The notes under the pieces were generated by a model. That model did not search any database and was not told the origin of the DNA. It saw only the letters and a program-made list of their open reading frames with translations. A stretch of DNA of 64,000 nt from an uncultured Clostridia bacterium (GTDB taxonomy: Bacteria; Bacillota; Clostridia; TANB77; CAG-508), in NCBI GenBank assembly GCA_934183305.1, contig CAKPSF010000003.1:52169-116168 (forward strand). Direction: 5' to 3'. Position 1 is the stretch's first letter. Each line of letters begins with the position of its first letter. A program made the translations under genes and the position numbers. Positions 9,195 to 18,602 of the stretch are shown in pieces.

Positions 9195-10073
9195 TTAATT
9201 TTCTTCTGCTAACGCAATTAAAAATTTTCCATAATCACTCTTTTTTAAATTTTGTGCAAGTTCTTGTAATTGTTCTTTATTTATCCAGCCATTTTCATAA
9301 GCAATTTCTTCCGGGCAACAAATTTGCAACCCTTGTCTTTTTTGTATTGTCTGTACAAAGCTGGCAGTTTCTAAAAGTGAATCATGCGTTCCTGTATCAA
9401 ACCAAGCCATTCCTCTTCCAAGTTTTTCTACCTTTAATTTATGCATATTCATATAAGCTTCATTTACACTTGATATTTCTAGTTCACCTCGTGCAGAAGG
9501 TTTAATTGTTTTAGCAATTTCCACAACATCATTTGTATAAAAATATAGTCCTGGAACTGCATAATTTGATTTTGGAATTTCTGGTTTTTCTACTATTGAA
9601 ATAGCATTGCCTTTTTCATCAATCTCAACAACTCCATATCTTCTTGGATCATTTACTCTATATCCAAAAATTGTTGCTTCTTCTGTTCTATTATTTACTC
9701 TTATTAATATTTCTTTTAAATCCCCACCATAGAACAAATTATCACCTAAAATTAATGCAACATTAGAATCACCAATAAATTCTTCTCCAATAATAAATGC
9801 TTCTGCAAGTCCATTTGGATTTTCTTGTACTTTATACTCTAACTTTATTCCCCATTTAGAACCATCCCCAAGAAGTTCTTTAAATGTTACATTATCTCTT
9901 GGAGTTGTAATTATTAATATTTCTCTAATTCCAGCCTCCATTAAAACATATAATGGATAATAAATCATTGGCTTATCATATACCGGCATTATTTGTTTTG
10001 ATATTGCTATAGTTAATGGATATAATCTTGTTCCACTTCCACCTGCTAAAATTATTCCTTTTCTTTCTTTCAT
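9195..10073 (-). CDS. rfbA: Glucose-1-phosphate thymidylyltransferase
   Basis: First step of dTDP-L-rhamnose synthesis: glucose-1-phosphate plus dTTP to dTDP-glucose. 292 residues. The nucleotidyltransferase motif GGSGTRLYPLT follows the start, then 'SKQIMPVYDKPMIYYP', 'EKPEIPKSNYAVPGLYFY' and 'ARGELEISSVN'. It is two bases from the end of rfbD, so translation is probably coupled. Confidence 0.97.
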   Translation of the reverse strand: MKERKGIILAGGSGTRLYPLTIAISKQIMPVYDKPMIYYPLYVLMEAGIREILIITTPRDNVTFKELLGDGSKWGIKLEYKVQENPNGLAEAFIIGEEFIGDSNVALILGDNLFYGGDLKEILIRVNNRTEEATIFGYRVNDPRRYGVVEIDEKGNAISIVEKPEIPKSNYAVPGLYFYTNDVVEIAKTIKPSARGELEISSVNEAYMNMHKLKVEKLGRGMAWFDTGTHDSLLETASFVQTIQKRQGLQICCPEEIAYENGWINKEQLQELAQNLKKSDYGKFLIALAEEN

Positions 10074-10075
10074 AT

Positions 10076-10921
10076 TTAATTCCTACTTTCTTTTTCTAAA
10101 TATCTCATTAATGCTTCTTCATAGGTTGGTATTTTTATTCCTAATTTCAATAACTTATTCTTTGACATTTGTGAATTTTTAGGTCTTTTAGCTGGTCTAG
10201 GGAACTCTTCCGTTGTTACTGGATTCACATTGCAATTTATATTTTGTAATTTATATATTAACTTTGTAAAGTCATACCATGTTGTGTATCCTATATTAGT
10301 TGAATTATATATTCCATATGGAATATCTTTTTCTATTGCTTGATGAATTATCTTAGCTAAATCAACAGCATATGTTGGACTTCCATGTTGGTCATTTACA
10401 ACACTTACTTCATTTCTATCTTTTGCAAGATTTATCATAGTTCTAACAAAATTATTTCCTTCACCATAAAGCCATGCAGTTCTAAAAATATAATATTTGT
10501 CACAATTTTGTTTAATAAAATTTTCTCCCTCAAGTTTTGTAGTCCCATATACTGCCTGTGGATTCTTTTCATCTTCTTCGCTATAGTCTTCATCAACTGG
10601 CTTGTCTCCACCGAAAACATAGTCTGTACTTATATGTATTAATGTAGAATCATTATTTTTTGCAGCAATTGACAAATTTTTAGGTCCAATAGCATTAATT
10701 TTATATGCCAATTCAGGTTGTTCTTCTGCTCTGTCAACTGCAGTATATGCAGCACAGTTAATAATATAACTTGGTTTTATTTTATTAATAAAATTACTCA
10801 CTGCATTTTCGTCTGTTATATCCAATTCTGCCACATCTGTGCAAATCAGTTCATTTTCTTTTAGTTCTTCTCTTACTGCTTTTGCAAGCATTCCATTAGC
10901 ACCTGTAATTAAAATTTTCAT
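10076..10921 (-). CDS. rfbD: dTDP-4-dehydrorhamnose reductase
   Basis: Last step of dTDP-L-rhamnose synthesis, NAD(P)H-dependent. 281 residues, short-chain dehydrogenase type. It has GANGMLAKAV (nucleotide binding), 'INCAAYTAVDRAEEQPELAY', 'ISTDYVFGG', and YGTTKLEGE (catalytic YxxxK). It follows the flippase gene by 15 bases. With rfbA, rfbC and rfbB it completes the pathway, so the surface polymer very likely contains L-rhamnose. Confidence 0.97.
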   Translation of the reverse strand: MKILITGANGMLAKAVREELKENELICTDVAELDITDENAVSNFINKIKPSYIINCAAYTAVDRAEEQPELAYKINAIGPKNLSIAAKNNDSTLIHISTDYVFGGDKPVDEDYSEEDEKNPQAVYGTTKLEGENFIKQNCDKYYIFRTAWLYGEGNNFVRTMINLAKDRNEVSVVNDQHGSPTYAVDLAKIIHQAIEKDIPYGIYNSTNIGYTTWYDFTKLIYKLQNINCNVNPVTTEEFPRPAKRPKNSQMSKNKLLKLGIKIPTYEEALMRYLEKESRN

Positions 10922-10936
10922 AAATATTCCTCTAAA

Positions 10937-12388
10937 TTATTCCTTTATTTTTTTCTTTAATATACTCTTAAGTAATTCCAATAAATACTGAAACGAATCA
11001 ATTTTTAAAATCTTTGCTCCAGCTATATATATTACTCCCCCAACAACAGCTTGAAACATAAGTGAGACAATTATAGGTAAATTAATAAATCCAATCAAGT
11101 ATACAATTACTCCCATAATTACTGCAAGTAAAAGGCTTGGTAATATGTCCCTTATCTGTTCTATATAACTATAATCAAGTAATTTCTTATTAGGCCAAGA
11201 ATTAATTATCTGTCCCAAAAGTCCACTTACAAGCAAACTGCAGGCCATTGCCATTGGACTAATATACATTGTTGCTAATAGAAGTAGTACGCCTATGATT
11301 TTTTTTATAATTTCCATTTTTAAAAACAAATCACTTCTTCCCATTGCTTTTATTGCATTAAGATTTGCTGTATGTATTGGATATAACATAAATGTTACAC
11401 AAAATACACACAAATATGGAACGCATTCCAACCACTTTTCTGTCAATAATAACGTAACAATGTTTTTCGATGCAAAAGTAAGTCCCATCATTAATGGAGC
11501 CATTATAAATATACTCGTTTTTATTGCTCTTCTAGTCATATCTCTTACTCTAGATTTATTTTCTTGTTCATTTGACATTGTTGGCAATAGCACACTATCT
11601 ATTGATGTGTTTATGTTTGTTACTATTAAATTTGGAAACTGCTTACCTTTATTATAAAACGCCAAATCCGCAGAAGAATATATCTTACCTATTATTAATT
11701 GTCTTATATTTTCATAAGTTGTATCTAATAATGCAGAAGCTGATAATTTCCATCCATAAGAAAATAATTCTTTTAATCTCTTAAATGAAAACATTCTCTT
11801 TGGTCTCCACTTAACAGTTAGCCATAATACAATAGTGTCAACTGTCAAATTAAATAATTGTTGTATAACTAATGCCCATACTCCAAATCCTTTCACTGCC
11901 ATTAAAATTCCAATAATAGCAGCTCCAATAGTTCCTGCGAGTGTAGCAAAAAAGAACTTTTTAAAAATTAGTTTCTTGGAAACATAGGCTTGTTGCACAT
12001 TTTTTACTCCTGATATTACAATTGTAAGACTTAAAACTCGTATAAGTGTTACAAGTGAATCATCATTATAAAACCTTGCAATAGCTGGTGCACATAAAAA
12101 TACTCCAACATATAAAAGCAAGCACACTGTTATATTGGCAAAGAATACTGTTGAAAAGTCCAAGTCGTCTACATCTTTTTTTTGAATCAAAGCATTACCT
12201 AATCCACTATCTACAAAAACTTGTAATATGTTTGTAAACACAGTAATTAAAGCAATTGTTCCATAAGCTTCTGGAGCTAAAATTCTTGCAAGTACAATTG
12301 ATACAATAAATGAAACGATCTGTGCTCCACATCTTTCAGCAAATCTCCATATTACATTTGAAAATACATTTTGTTTTGAATTATCCAT
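10937..12388 (-). CDS. Oligosaccharide flippase (Wzx/MATE-like, PST family)
   Basis: 483 residues with about 12-14 membrane segments. The N-terminus 'WRFAERCGAQIVSFIVSIVL' followed by 'LAPEAYGTIALITVF' is typical of polysaccharide transporters of the MOP superfamily (RfbX/TuaB-like). Role by family: moves undecaprenyl-linked repeat units across the membrane for polymerisation outside. A Wzy-like polymerase in the same operon supports a Wzx/Wzy route. The start ATG lies 15 bases after the DegT gene stop. Confidence 0.93.
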   Translation of the reverse strand: MDNSKQNVFSNVIWRFAERCGAQIVSFIVSIVLARILAPEAYGTIALITVFTNILQVFVDSGLGNALIQKKDVDDLDFSTVFFANITVCLLLYVGVFLCAPAIARFYNDDSLVTLIRVLSLTIVISGVKNVQQAYVSKKLIFKKFFFATLAGTIGAAIIGILMAVKGFGVWALVIQQLFNLTVDTIVLWLTVKWRPKRMFSFKRLKELFSYGWKLSASALLDTTYENIRQLIIGKIYSSADLAFYNKGKQFPNLIVTNINTSIDSVLLPTMSNEQENKSRVRDMTRRAIKTSIFIMAPLMMGLTFASKNIVTLLLTEKWLECVPYLCVFCVTFMLYPIHTANLNAIKAMGRSDLFLKMEIIKKIIGVLLLLATMYISPMAMACSLLVSGLLGQIINSWPNKKLLDYSYIEQIRDILPSLLLAVIMGVIVYLIGFINLPIIVSLMFQAVVGGVIYIAGAKILKIDSFQYLLELLKSILKKKIKE

Positions 12389-12403
12389 ATTATATTCCTT
12401 TAA

Positions 12404-13507
12404 TTATTTCTTTAAAATTATATCACAAATTCTATTCGCATCTTCCACAGAAAGATTTGCATACATCGGTATCGTTAACACTCTATCTGATATTTTCTTT
12501 GCAATAGGAGTCTTGGCAGAATCAAATCTATCCTTATAACAATCATAATCTGATATTAGTGGATAGAAATATTTTCTTGAAAAAATATTTTCTTTTGCAA
12601 GTTCTTCTGCCACTTCATCTCTCGTCTTTCCAAATACCGTTTCATCAAATATTACAGGATAGTATGCAAAATTTGGTTTCACTCCTTTTTGTTTCTTAGA
12701 GATAGTAATTCCCGGAACTCCAGATAGCCTTTCTGTATATATATCATATACTTTTTTTCTCTTTGCAATTTCTTCATCAAAATGTCTTAAATTACATAAC
12801 CCCATTGCAGCTTGAAATTCATTCATTTTAGAATTGATTCCAACATCCACAACATGTTCTTGGTCTATTATTCCAAAGTTTTTGAAACTATCAATTGATT
12901 GTTTCAACTCTGAATTATTGTAAACTAAAGCTCCTCCCTCAATAGTATTAAATACTTTTGTTGCATGGAAGCTAAACATCGAAATATCTCCATAGCTTCC
13001 TATTCCTCTTCCATTTACTTCAACTCCAAAAACATGAGCTGCATCATAAATAACCTTTAAATTATGTTTTTGTGCTATTTGCTCAATTGCTTCAACATCA
13101 CAAATATGCCCATACACATGAACTGGTACTATAGCTGTTGTTTTATCTGTAATTAACTCTTCTATTTTATTTACATCTATTGTATAGTCTTGCTCATTTA
13201 TATCACAGAATACAGGAGTTAATCCATTTTGTACTATTGCATGTGTTGTAGATGCAAAAGAAAAAGGTGTAGTAATTACTTCTCCAGACAAATTCATTTT
13301 ATGAATTGCTGTATATAAAGCAAAATGTCCATTATTAAATAATGATATATTTTTCACTTTTAATTTTTCACATAATTTTTCTTCAAGTTCATGGTGCTTA
13401 GTTCCCATATTTGTAAGCCATCTTGAATCAAAAACATCTTTTATTTCGTTACTGTATTCTTCAAGTGTTGGTATTGAAGATTGTGTTACTAAAATTTTTT
13501 TATTCAT
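12404..13507 (-). CDS. DegT/DnrJ/EryC1/StrS-family sugar aminotransferase
   Basis: 367 residues, PLP fold type I. Visible signatures: 'TPFSFASTTHAIVQNGLTPV', 'IVPVHVYGHICDVEAI', the DAAHVFG aspartate segment, and FHATKVFNTIEGG with the PLP-binding lysine. The family mostly transaminates keto-sugar nucleotides to amino sugars for surface glycans. The product cannot be read from sequence. It starts one base after the neighbouring NAD-dependent epimerase, so the two probably act together on one nucleotide sugar. Confidence 0.93.
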   Translation of the reverse strand: MNKKILVTQSSIPTLEEYSNEIKDVFDSRWLTNMGTKHHELEEKLCEKLKVKNISLFNNGHFALYTAIHKMNLSGEVITTPFSFASTTHAIVQNGLTPVFCDINEQDYTIDVNKIEELITDKTTAIVPVHVYGHICDVEAIEQIAQKHNLKVIYDAAHVFGVEVNGRGIGSYGDISMFSFHATKVFNTIEGGALVYNNSELKQSIDSFKNFGIIDQEHVVDVGINSKMNEFQAAMGLCNLRHFDEEIAKRKKVYDIYTERLSGVPGITISKKQKGVKPNFAYYPVIFDETVFGKTRDEVAEELAKENIFSRKYFYPLISDYDCYKDRFDSAKTPIAKKISDRVLTIPMYANLSVEDANRICDIILKK

Positions 13508-13508
13508 C

Positions 13509-14510
13509 TTATCTACCTCTTAATTCTAGAAATCTATCAACTTTCATTTCTTCTTTATAATCTTCTAATAATTCTTTAATTCCATATTTAGGCTCATATC
13601 CAAGTTCTTCCTTGGCATTTGTTATATCTAGTGCAAATCCACCACTATTCTTTTTTTCAGGGCAGTAAATAATCTCTGAAGGATTATCTTTTGGTGAAAA
13701 CACCTCTACTATTGTTCTTACTTTCTCTTCCAATGTTACTGGTTTTCCAGTTCCAATATTATAAAAGCCACCATCTCTATTAGCTTCTATCGCCTTACAT
13801 AATTCTTGGCTAAAATCATATACATGAACCATATCTGTTGAATAATTTGGATCTCCCCATATTTCAAGTGGCTCACTATTTTGGGCTTTTTCTATCATTC
13901 TATAAATTGGTCTTAATGTTTTTACTCCATTTGGATGATAATAATGATATGGACTATAACTATATATTGTAGGTAGTCTAAATACAAAGTCTTTAATTCC
14001 ATATTCAGCATGATAATGTTTCAATAATTCAATTGCAGTATTTTTAGTTATAACATATAAAGCATGATCACCTTTATAACTAAAATTTAATGGAGTGTCA
14101 GGTTTTAACATTACACCATCTTTTGCAGATAAAGATATATCAAAAACAGTGGTTGTATATAATATTCTGTCAGCTTTAACTTTTCTAGCATATTCACAAA
14201 CATTAAAAGCCCCCACAATATTTGAATTAATATATTTTTCGGGTTGATATCCTTCCATATAAGATGGAATTTGCGCCGCAAGCAATATAACAGCATAAAC
14301 ATTGTCTGTTGGTAATTTTTCAAAATCTGTAGCACAACTAATGTCTACACTATAATATTTTATACCTTTTTTGGTAAAAAAATCTGTGTTTCTTCTTCCA
14401 GATGCAATTATTTCATACTCATCATTATTAAAATATTCAAGTGCATATTTTGTAAAATAACTTCCTACATTTCCACAAGCTCCAAAAATTATTATTTTTT
14501 TCTTATTCAT
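13509..14510 (-). CDS. NAD-dependent sugar epimerase/dehydratase (extended SDR)
   Basis: 333 residues. GACGNVGSYFTKYAL is the Rossmann dinucleotide motif. 'LLAAQIPSYMEGYQPEKY', 'YTTTVFD' and 'YVITKNTAIELLKHYHAEYG' (a YxxxK at YVITK) mark an extended short-chain dehydrogenase. The 'FYNIGTGKPVTLEE' segment is typical of nucleotide-sugar epimerases. The substrate is unknown; the adjacent aminotransferase suggests a 4-keto or amino sugar. It is five bases from the preceding gene. Confidence 0.9.
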   Translation of the reverse strand: MNKKKIIIFGACGNVGSYFTKYALEYFNNDEYEIIASGRRNTDFFTKKGIKYYSVDISCATDFEKLPTDNVYAVILLAAQIPSYMEGYQPEKYINSNIVGAFNVCEYARKVKADRILYTTTVFDISLSAKDGVMLKPDTPLNFSYKGDHALYVITKNTAIELLKHYHAEYGIKDFVFRLPTIYSYSPYHYYHPNGVKTLRPIYRMIEKAQNSEPLEIWGDPNYSTDMVHVYDFSQELCKAIEANRDGGFYNIGTGKPVTLEEKVRTIVEVFSPKDNPSEIIYCPEKKNSGGFALDITNAKEELGYEPKYGIKELLEDYKEEMKVDRFLELRGR

Positions 14511-14514
14511 ACTT

Positions 14515-15456
14515 TTATATCTCCTTTACAATTTTAATTATTTTATCCATTTCCTCTATTCCATATCGCTGGTCACATGGTAATGGTAATATATTTTTTG
14601 CAAAATCATAAGCATTACTGTTCTTATTATCTTTTATTACATTTGGCCACAAAATTGGTACAAAAATATTCTTATCTATTAACTTTTTTCTTAGATTTTC
14701 AGCATTATCTATGTATAAAGGATATGAATATGCACCACTCACATTTTTTAAATTTAGTTTGTTTAATTTATTCAATTTTTCATTTAAGTATTTAAAATTT
14801 TGGGTTCTTTTTTTCTTTATTTTTCCATAATCAAAGGCTCCCAACATGTTTTCTGTAGATTTTGACATCTTCAATAACGGAATTTTTTCTAATACTTCTT
14901 CATTTTCTCTATACATGTTATAGTATTGTTGTGGTGTTTCCTCAAGTCTTCCAAGTATATAGGTAAATCTGTTCTTTGATTGGTCTCGTTCTATTTTCTC
15001 TAATGAAGTTATATCTGTATATAAATACGCACCATCTGGTACCCCCATAAACTTTCTACATGAATATATTGTATCAACGCCTCGTACTGGTAACTGGAAA
15101 AACGCTTGAACATTATCTATAATAATATTTTTATAAATTTTTTTCAACCTTTTTATTATATAATTACTTAGCTGTCCAAAATAATTTACAATATATATAT
15201 ACTCACTATTATTTAATTTTTTATTGAATTCTGGTAAAAATTCATCATTTATATCATAGTATTCAACTTCACAATAATCTAATATTACATTTACCGAATC
15301 ACATAAATAATACGGCATATAGATTTTTTTTATTTTCTTACTCTTTGCTAAATACACCAAACAATTTCTTGCACTATTCAATTTAAGTGCATTTCTATGA
15401 TATGGCTGATTAATTAAACTTTCCAATTCAAAATATCCACCTATATTTTCTTTCAT
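14515..15456 (-). CDS. Divergent DegT-like PLP-fold protein in the polysaccharide cluster
   Basis: 313 residues, shorter than standard DegT enzymes. The opening resembles aminotransferase domain I ('ALKLNSARNCLVYLAKSKKI', 'IYMPYYLCDSVNVI'). 'IIIDNVQAFF' sits where the PLP-binding Asp segment is expected. 'YSCRKFMGVPDGAYLY' matches the position of the Schiff-base lysine motif, with RKF supplying the lysine. The C-terminus ('PILWPNV', 'ILPLPCDQRYGIEEMDKII') also fits the DegT C-terminal domain. This is probably a PLP-dependent enzyme of unusual subfamily; the reaction is unknown. It lies between the ATP-grasp gene and the epimerase. Confidence 0.65.
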   Translation of the reverse strand: MKENIGGYFELESLINQPYHRNALKLNSARNCLVYLAKSKKIKKIYMPYYLCDSVNVILDYCEVEYYDINDEFLPEFNKKLNNSEYIYIVNYFGQLSNYIIKRLKKIYKNIIIDNVQAFFQLPVRGVDTIYSCRKFMGVPDGAYLYTDITSLEKIERDQSKNRFTYILGRLEETPQQYYNMYRENEEVLEKIPLLKMSKSTENMLGAFDYGKIKKKRTQNFKYLNEKLNKLNKLNLKNVSGAYSYPLYIDNAENLRKKLIDKNIFVPILWPNVIKDNKNSNAYDFAKNILPLPCDQRYGIEEMDKIIKIVKEI

Positions 15457-15466
15457 ATATTCCTCT

Positions 15467-16666
15467 TTATTTTAATATTACTTTAATATAATTTTCTTGA
15501 TTGTTTAACACTTCATCCATTCGTTTATGATTGTCAAACTTTAATACTATGGTTCCAATAGCCTCATTTGCTCCAGAAAATCCACCAACTTTTGTTCCTT
15601 CTTCTATCCATAAATCATTTTCTACAATATTTGAACTGATTTCATCCGAAATCCATAATTTTTCAAAAGTTCCCTCTCTCTCACTATGAAGAATAATTTC
15701 AGCCCAATTATCTTTTATCTCCTGTTGTTCAATCGCATCTGGTTCCATACCTAGCGCAACTTTCACAATATTTGTTATCATATCCACTCCAGTTATATAT
15801 CTGACCATCTCTGCCAATCTATTTCCTCCACCTCTTGGAGAGCATTCCATTATATATGATTTTCCATTAGTGCATTCTCTAGTTTCAATATTATAAATAG
15901 AACTCTTCATATTAAGTAAACTTAATAGTCTTTGTATTTCATTTGTAAGTTCTTCCTGATTTTCTCTCGATATCGATGCAGGCCATGTATACGCTGCAGG
16001 AGTATATGGATTCTCACAGTTTTCATCAAACTTTTGTGCAGAAAAAGATACAAACTTTAATTTCCCATCAATTGAAAAAGAATCACAATCTGATGAATCT
16101 CCCACTTTTTCTAAGAAGTCCTCTATTATAAATTCATTACTATGTGAAAACTTTAGAGCATAATTTATAGCATCTTCTAATTTATCCTTTTCTTCTACTT
16201 TAGTCACACCCTTGCTTCCAGCTGAATCTGTTGGTTTAACTATCACAGGCCAATTAAACATATCAATATCATTTAATGCAGTTTCAAGGTCTGTGTACTC
16301 CTTTGCAACAGGAACATTAAAGTTATTATCTGTTAAAAATTTTCTAAACTTTCCTTTATTTTGTAATATTTCGATAGATTCATAAGGTCCAGAAGATGGT
16401 AATTTCATCTTTTCTGCGACATAAGCTGCTGTTGCTACTCCCGGATCACAAGCAAACGAAAGAATTCCATCTATTTTTAACTCTTTAGCTTTTTCAAGAA
16501 CCTTATCCTTTTCAAGAATGCTAACATTACAGTATTCGTCCGAATACTTGTGTGCAATATTGTTTGGTAAATAATCACAAGTAATTACATAAACACCTAG
16601 CTTATGTGCTGCTTCTATAACAGGAACAAGATACCTCATTCCTCCAAGTAACATTAATTTTTTCAT
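15467..16666 (-). CDS. ATP-grasp ligase of the polysaccharide cluster
   Basis: 399 residues. The N-terminal Rossmann-like domain 'MKKLMLLGGMRYLVPVIEAA' and 'LSFACDPGVATAAYVAEKM' precede an ATP-grasp fold: 'WPVIVKPTDSAGSKGVTKV' (ATP-binding lysine and glycine loop), 'EFIIEDFLE', and the metal-binding 'IMECSPRGGGNRLAEMV'. It resembles carbamoyl-phosphate synthase and D-Ala-D-Ala ligase relatives. Such enzymes join a carboxylate to an amine using ATP. In this operon it may add an amino acid or other acid to an amino sugar (inference). It ends 11 bases before the PLP-fold gene. Confidence 0.9.
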   Translation of the reverse strand: MKKLMLLGGMRYLVPVIEAAHKLGVYVITCDYLPNNIAHKYSDEYCNVSILEKDKVLEKAKELKIDGILSFACDPGVATAAYVAEKMKLPSSGPYESIEILQNKGKFRKFLTDNNFNVPVAKEYTDLETALNDIDMFNWPVIVKPTDSAGSKGVTKVEEKDKLEDAINYALKFSHSNEFIIEDFLEKVGDSSDCDSFSIDGKLKFVSFSAQKFDENCENPYTPAAYTWPASISRENQEELTNEIQRLLSLLNMKSSIYNIETRECTNGKSYIMECSPRGGGNRLAEMVRYITGVDMITNIVKVALGMEPDAIEQQEIKDNWAEIILHSEREGTFEKLWISDEISSNIVENDLWIEEGTKVGGFSGANEAIGTIVLKFDNHKRMDEVLNNQENYIKVILK

Positions 16667-16690
16667 ATATTTATCTCTCCCTCATTATTT

Positions 16691-17659
16691 TTATCTATGT
16701 TTTATCTTTAACTTTTCTTTTTTTAGTATTTCAAATATAAATGGTACTTTTTCTTTTAGTAAAATTTTTATCCTTTTACTTTTAGGAAGGTTATTTTTAT
16801 ATGATAAATATGGTTCTTGTTTTATCATTTCAAAATTATTTTCTAAATAATATATATTAAATTCTAATTCAATAATTTTTCTATTTATTGCGTCATTATA
16901 TTTTCCATTTGTATATTCATTAATTTCTTTTAACTTTTTAACAATTTCTTTATTTATTTTTATATTTTTGCTTTCATCATTTATTATTTTATCTGTCCAT
17001 GATGAGCCTGTATTAATTCTATATGCAGCCATTTGTTCTTTAAAACAATATGTTTTTCCTATACTTGATAAAAAAATCTGCCATAAATAATCCATAGAAA
17101 AATTATTAAAATATCCAGGTAACTGTTCAATATATTCCATTCTTGAAAAAATAGAATTTGTAGCTACATATTCTCCTCCACCTAAAATAAAATCTTCACA
17201 TGTTAAAGTTATGTTATTATCTACTGTATTTATTTCTCCAACTTTATTTTTATTATTATCTACAATGATTGCATTTGTCACACACATTGAATATTCGTCA
17301 TTTGCTTCCATAAAATCAAATTGCTTTTGAAGTTTATTTGTATCCGTCCAATAATCGTCTCCTTCACAAATTGCAAAATATTTTCCCTTTGCCTGTGGCA
17401 TTAAAATATCTATAAGCATTCTTCTATGTTTTGAATATTGATTTTCTTTCTGAAAAATTGGTTTTATTATTTGAGGATATCTTTCAGCATATTCTTTAAT
17501 AATTTGCGCTGTAGAATCAGTAGAACAATCATCATTAATTATAATTTCATATTTAAAATTAACCTTTTGATTTATAAAACTATCTAACGCATCTTTTATA
17601 TACTTTTCGTGATTATATGCCAAGCATAAAATAGATACCATTATTTTTTCTTCATTCAT
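16691..17659 (-). CDS. Family 2 glycosyltransferase
   Basis: 322 residues, GT-A fold. 'VSILCLAYNHEKYIKDALDS' opens the catalytic domain, followed by 'INDDCSTDSTAQIIKEYAER' and the DxD-type 'CEGDDYWTD'. It is soluble or peripheral with no clear membrane segment. It transfers a sugar from a nucleotide donor onto the growing lipid-linked repeat unit; donor and linkage cannot be told. It lies 13 bases downstream of another family 2 enzyme. Confidence 0.93.
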   Translation of the reverse strand: MNEEKIMVSILCLAYNHEKYIKDALDSFINQKVNFKYEIIINDDCSTDSTAQIIKEYAERYPQIIKPIFQKENQYSKHRRMLIDILMPQAKGKYFAICEGDDYWTDTNKLQKQFDFMEANDEYSMCVTNAIIVDNNKNKVGEINTVDNNITLTCEDFILGGGEYVATNSIFSRMEYIEQLPGYFNNFSMDYLWQIFLSSIGKTYCFKEQMAAYRINTGSSWTDKIINDESKNIKINKEIVKKLKEINEYTNGKYNDAINRKIIELEFNIYYLENNFEMIKQEPYLSYKNNLPKSKRIKILLKEKVPFIFEILKKEKLKIKHR

Positions 17660-17672
17660 TTTTGTTTTTCTC

Positions 17673-18602
17673 CTATTTCTTGTCTTTAAATAATATATAT
17701 TTATTATACATTTTTGTCCTAATATCTTTAACAGAATGCTTTAAATTTAGTAATAACAATATAGAATATATATAAAACATTGGAAATTTATTTGCTCTAT
17801 ATCTTGCTCTTTTATTTTTCATTTTTCCATAGTCATTGTAACTTTTTATTTTTTTTTTGTATTTTTCAGAATTAATAAAATGATTTATTTCTTGTTCACT
17901 AGCAATCTTTCCTTTTTTATATTCTTTTCTTAATAATTCTGATATTAACTCCTGCTTTCCAGAATTGCTTCTAGATATACTATTAGGAGATAATCTACAC
18001 TTATATAAAACTTCTGGATAATTTGCAAGTCTAAAGCCATATAGAGAGGCACGTAATAAGAAATCATAATCCTCACAAGAAAAAATGTTTCTGTATCCAT
18101 TTAGTTTTTTAAATACTTCTGGTTTTGCAAGCCAAGTAGGATGTAATACACAACTTTTATATTTTAATAATTTACAAATGTTTTCGGATTTTGTTGGATA
18201 CACGCCTAGCTGTTGATCTTCGCCTTCATAAAAATATTGCATATATGAACCAACTAAATCACAATCTTCTTTTTCTATGTATTTTAATTGTTTCTCAAAT
18301 CTATCTAATGTAGATATATCATCCGAATCCATTCTTGCATAATAATCTCCAGTTGCAACTTCTAATGCTTTGTTTAAGCTTAGTGGTAAACCAATATTTT
18401 CTTCATTTAATATTACTTTTACTCTTTTATCATTATATTGTTCTATAAATTCTTTTCTCCATATTTCATCTGGAAAATCTATTACTACTATAATTTCCAA
18501 ATTTTTATATGTCTGATTTATTATTGACTCAAATGATTCCTTAAGCTCTTCTTCATTTTCTTTATATACTGTCATTAAAACACTTATCTTTTTTTCTTCC
18601 AT
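17673..18602 (-). CDS. Family 2 glycosyltransferase
   Basis: 309 residues. 'ISVLMTVYKENEEELKESFE', 'LEIIVVIDFPDE', and the DxD segment 'YYARMDSDDIS' mark a GT2 enzyme of the WcaA/SpsA type. 'FSCEDYDFLLRASLYG' is the usual acceptor-side motif. The C-terminus is basic (KMKNKRARYRANKF) and may touch the membrane. The ATG lies inside the 3' end of the polymerase gene (19-base overlap), so translation is probably coupled. Confidence 0.93.
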   Translation of the reverse strand: MEEKKISVLMTVYKENEEELKESFESIINQTYKNLEIIVVIDFPDEIWRKEFIEQYNDKRVKVILNEENIGLPLSLNKALEVATGDYYARMDSDDISTLDRFEKQLKYIEKEDCDLVGSYMQYFYEGEDQQLGVYPTKSENICKLLKYKSCVLHPTWLAKPEVFKKLNGYRNIFSCEDYDFLLRASLYGFRLANYPEVLYKCRLSPNSISRSNSGKQELISELLRKEYKKGKIASEQEINHFINSEKYKKKIKSYNDYGKMKNKRARYRANKFPMFYIYSILLLLNLKHSVKDIRTKMYNKYILFKDKK

